DNA of 64,000 nt from Haematobia irritans (Eukaryota; Arthropoda; Insecta; Diptera; Muscidae): contig NC_134400.1 of assembly GCF_050003625.1 (NCBI RefSeq), forward strand, positions 67,226,126 to 67,290,125, written 5' to 3'. A model generated the notes under the pieces. It saw only the letters and a list, made by a program, of their open reading frames with translations, ran no database searches and had not been told where the DNA came from. This document shows, one piece after another, positions 62,537-64,000 of the stretch (the stretch's first letter is position 1; the number at the start of each line of letters is the position of its first letter). Made by a program: the position numbers and the translations under genes.

Positions 62537-64000
62537 TATATTACATGTTAGCCTGATACCGAAACAGGCAATTGACGTCCAAATGCATTATATCTAATTA
62601 TACAATTATTATTCGAGCTTTATGGACAGATATAGATTAAGGAACATGGTTAATAGAGCCATTGAAAAGAAAACGCCAGATACAAATCTATACACGCCTG
62701 GACTGTACATGTTTCGGTTCGGGCGAATGAACCTTTCCACAGCCTTTAGTATAGATCTGGCTGGGAGAGATAACTCAATTTTGGGCCCTTTATGCTAACT
62801 CCTTATGGAGAAAACATTTGGGAAATTTCCTCTTACAAATTGAATCATCTTTTCTCCCACTGTACATCATCTTTTCATATAACTTACAAGTCCCTTAATC
62901 TTATTTTTATTTCGTTTTGTTACATAGTAATGCAACAACACGAAATTTATTTTTAGAAAGCTTATTTGTTAGAATTCACCTAAGTGGTGAACAGTCGAAC
63001 AATGCTTATTGTTTCTACAGTCAACTACAACATATGACAATTAACAGAAACTGGTTTCCAGGAAACAACAACAATTCTAACACGTACATTAGTCGTGTTT
63101 TTCCTAGTTTTACGACGGGCTCATCGTTGCTTATTATATTACATGTTAGCCTGATACCGAAACAGGCAATTGACGTCCAAATGCATTATATCTAATTATA
63201 CAATTATTATTCGAGCTTTATGGACAGATATAGATTAAGGAACATGGTTAATAGAGCCATTGAAAAGAAAACGCCAGATACAAATCTATACACGCCTGGA
63301 CTGTACATGTTTCGGTTCGGGCGAATGAACCTTTCCACAGCCTTTAGTATAGATCTGGCTGGGAGAGATAACTCAATTTTGGGCCCTTTATGCTAACTCC
63401 TTATGGAGAAAACATTTGGGAAATTTCCTCTTACAAATTGAATCATCTTTTCTCCCACTGTACATCATCTTTTCATATAACTTACAAGTCCCTTAATCTT
63501 ATTTTTATTTCGTTTTGTTACATAGTAATGCAACAACACGAAATTTATTTTTAGAAAGCTTATTTGTTAGAATTCACCTAAGTGGTGAACAGTCGAACAA
63601 TGCTTATTGTTTCTACAGTCAACTACAACATATGACAATTAACAGAAACTTGTTTCCAGGAAACAACAACAATTCTAACACGTACATTAGTCGTGTTTTT
63701 CCTAGTTTTACGACGGGCTCATCGTTGCTTATTATATTACATGTTAGCCTGATACCGAAACAGGCAATTGACGTCCAAATGCATTATATCTAATTATACA
63801 ATTATTATTCGAGCTTTATGGACAGATATAGATTAAGGAACATGGTTAATAGAGCCATTGAAAAGAAAACGCCAGATACAAATCTATACACGCCTGGACT
63901 GTACATGTTTCGGTTCGGGCGAATGAACCTTTCCACAGCCTTTAGTATAGATCTGGCTGGGAGAGATAACTCAATTTTGGGCCCTTTATGCTAACTCCTT
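62537..64000. repeat. 598-bp tandem repeat array reaching the window edge
   Basis: TTACATGTTAGCCTGATACC begins units at 62541, 63139 and 63737, exactly 598 bp apart. Two full units and a third partial one differ by almost nothing: the one change found by eye is AAACTGGTTTCC against AAACTTGTTTCC. Each unit holds the same 92-codon open frame (62917-63195 and 63515-63793), which shows no family resemblance and is probably chance. Confidence 0.93.

Noticed and set aside
62537..63738. 598-bp units as LTRs
   Set aside because: They are directly adjacent with no internal region, no TG...CA ends and at least three copies.
62917..63793. 92-codon frames repeated in the 598-bp array
   Set aside because: Identical because the DNA unit is identical; no family resemblance, so not taken as a gene.

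Overview
The window is repeat-filled intergenic or heterochromatin-like DNA from an insect. The AT-rich base composition, an errantivirus-type provirus with env, a Jockey element, DD41D and DD34D mariner relatives, and BEL, LOA-like and gypsy remnants together suggest a fly (Diptera, perhaps a muscoid). That placement is inference, because no single-copy host gene, rRNA or functional tRNA was recognised. Almost every coding region belongs to a transposable element, and most are broken.

Layout. 1-5.6 kb: a decayed Ty3/gypsy element on the plus strand with deletions in protease, RT and integrase, its 3' LTR, and an inverted copy of that LTR at the window edge. 5.9-8.8 kb: a 5'-truncated non-LTR retrotransposon with an open 779-codon EN/RT frame and a TTCCTG-rich tail. 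8.9-10.5 kb: two TA-flanked, CAC-ended non-autonomous DNA elements. 11.8-19.4 kb: a minus-strand gypsy relic split in two by a 4.5-kb TA-flanked composite element, which itself holds a Tc1-like element and another TIR element. 19.4-23.1 kb: a BEL/Pao gag-protease relic with a small foldback insertion. 23.1-26.8 kb: two inverted 1.23-kb hAT-like copies around LOA-like fragments.

26.8-47.5 kb: the most informative nest. A minus-strand CR1/Jockey-type ORF1 is split by, in order, a TA-flanked 3.7-kb element, an errantivirus-like provirus (31258-45434, 6-bp target duplication TATTGC) and a DD41D mariner relative. The provirus carries a 2.8-kb tandem duplication of pol, a second DD41D copy at the duplication joint, and a second copy of the 3.7-kb family inside its 5' LTR. 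Removing the insertions at 27525-45434 rejoins the ORF1 frame.

47.5-56.5 kb: two opposing LOA-like copies bracket a pogo/Tigger-like element, a DD34D mariner and a foldback element. 56.7-62.4 kb: a TIR element interrupted by a full-length, apparently intact Jockey element (ORF1 56954-58198, ORF2 58189-60876, poly-A tail), the best candidate for a recently active element here. 62.5 kb to the edge: a nearly identical 598-bp tandem array.

The strongest unifying observation is a set of several unrelated-looking TIR families that share a TA target and CAC-beginning termini. Some of them also carry family-specific arrays of short palindromic motifs. They look like non-autonomous elements mobilised by one or more transposases that are not visible in this window.
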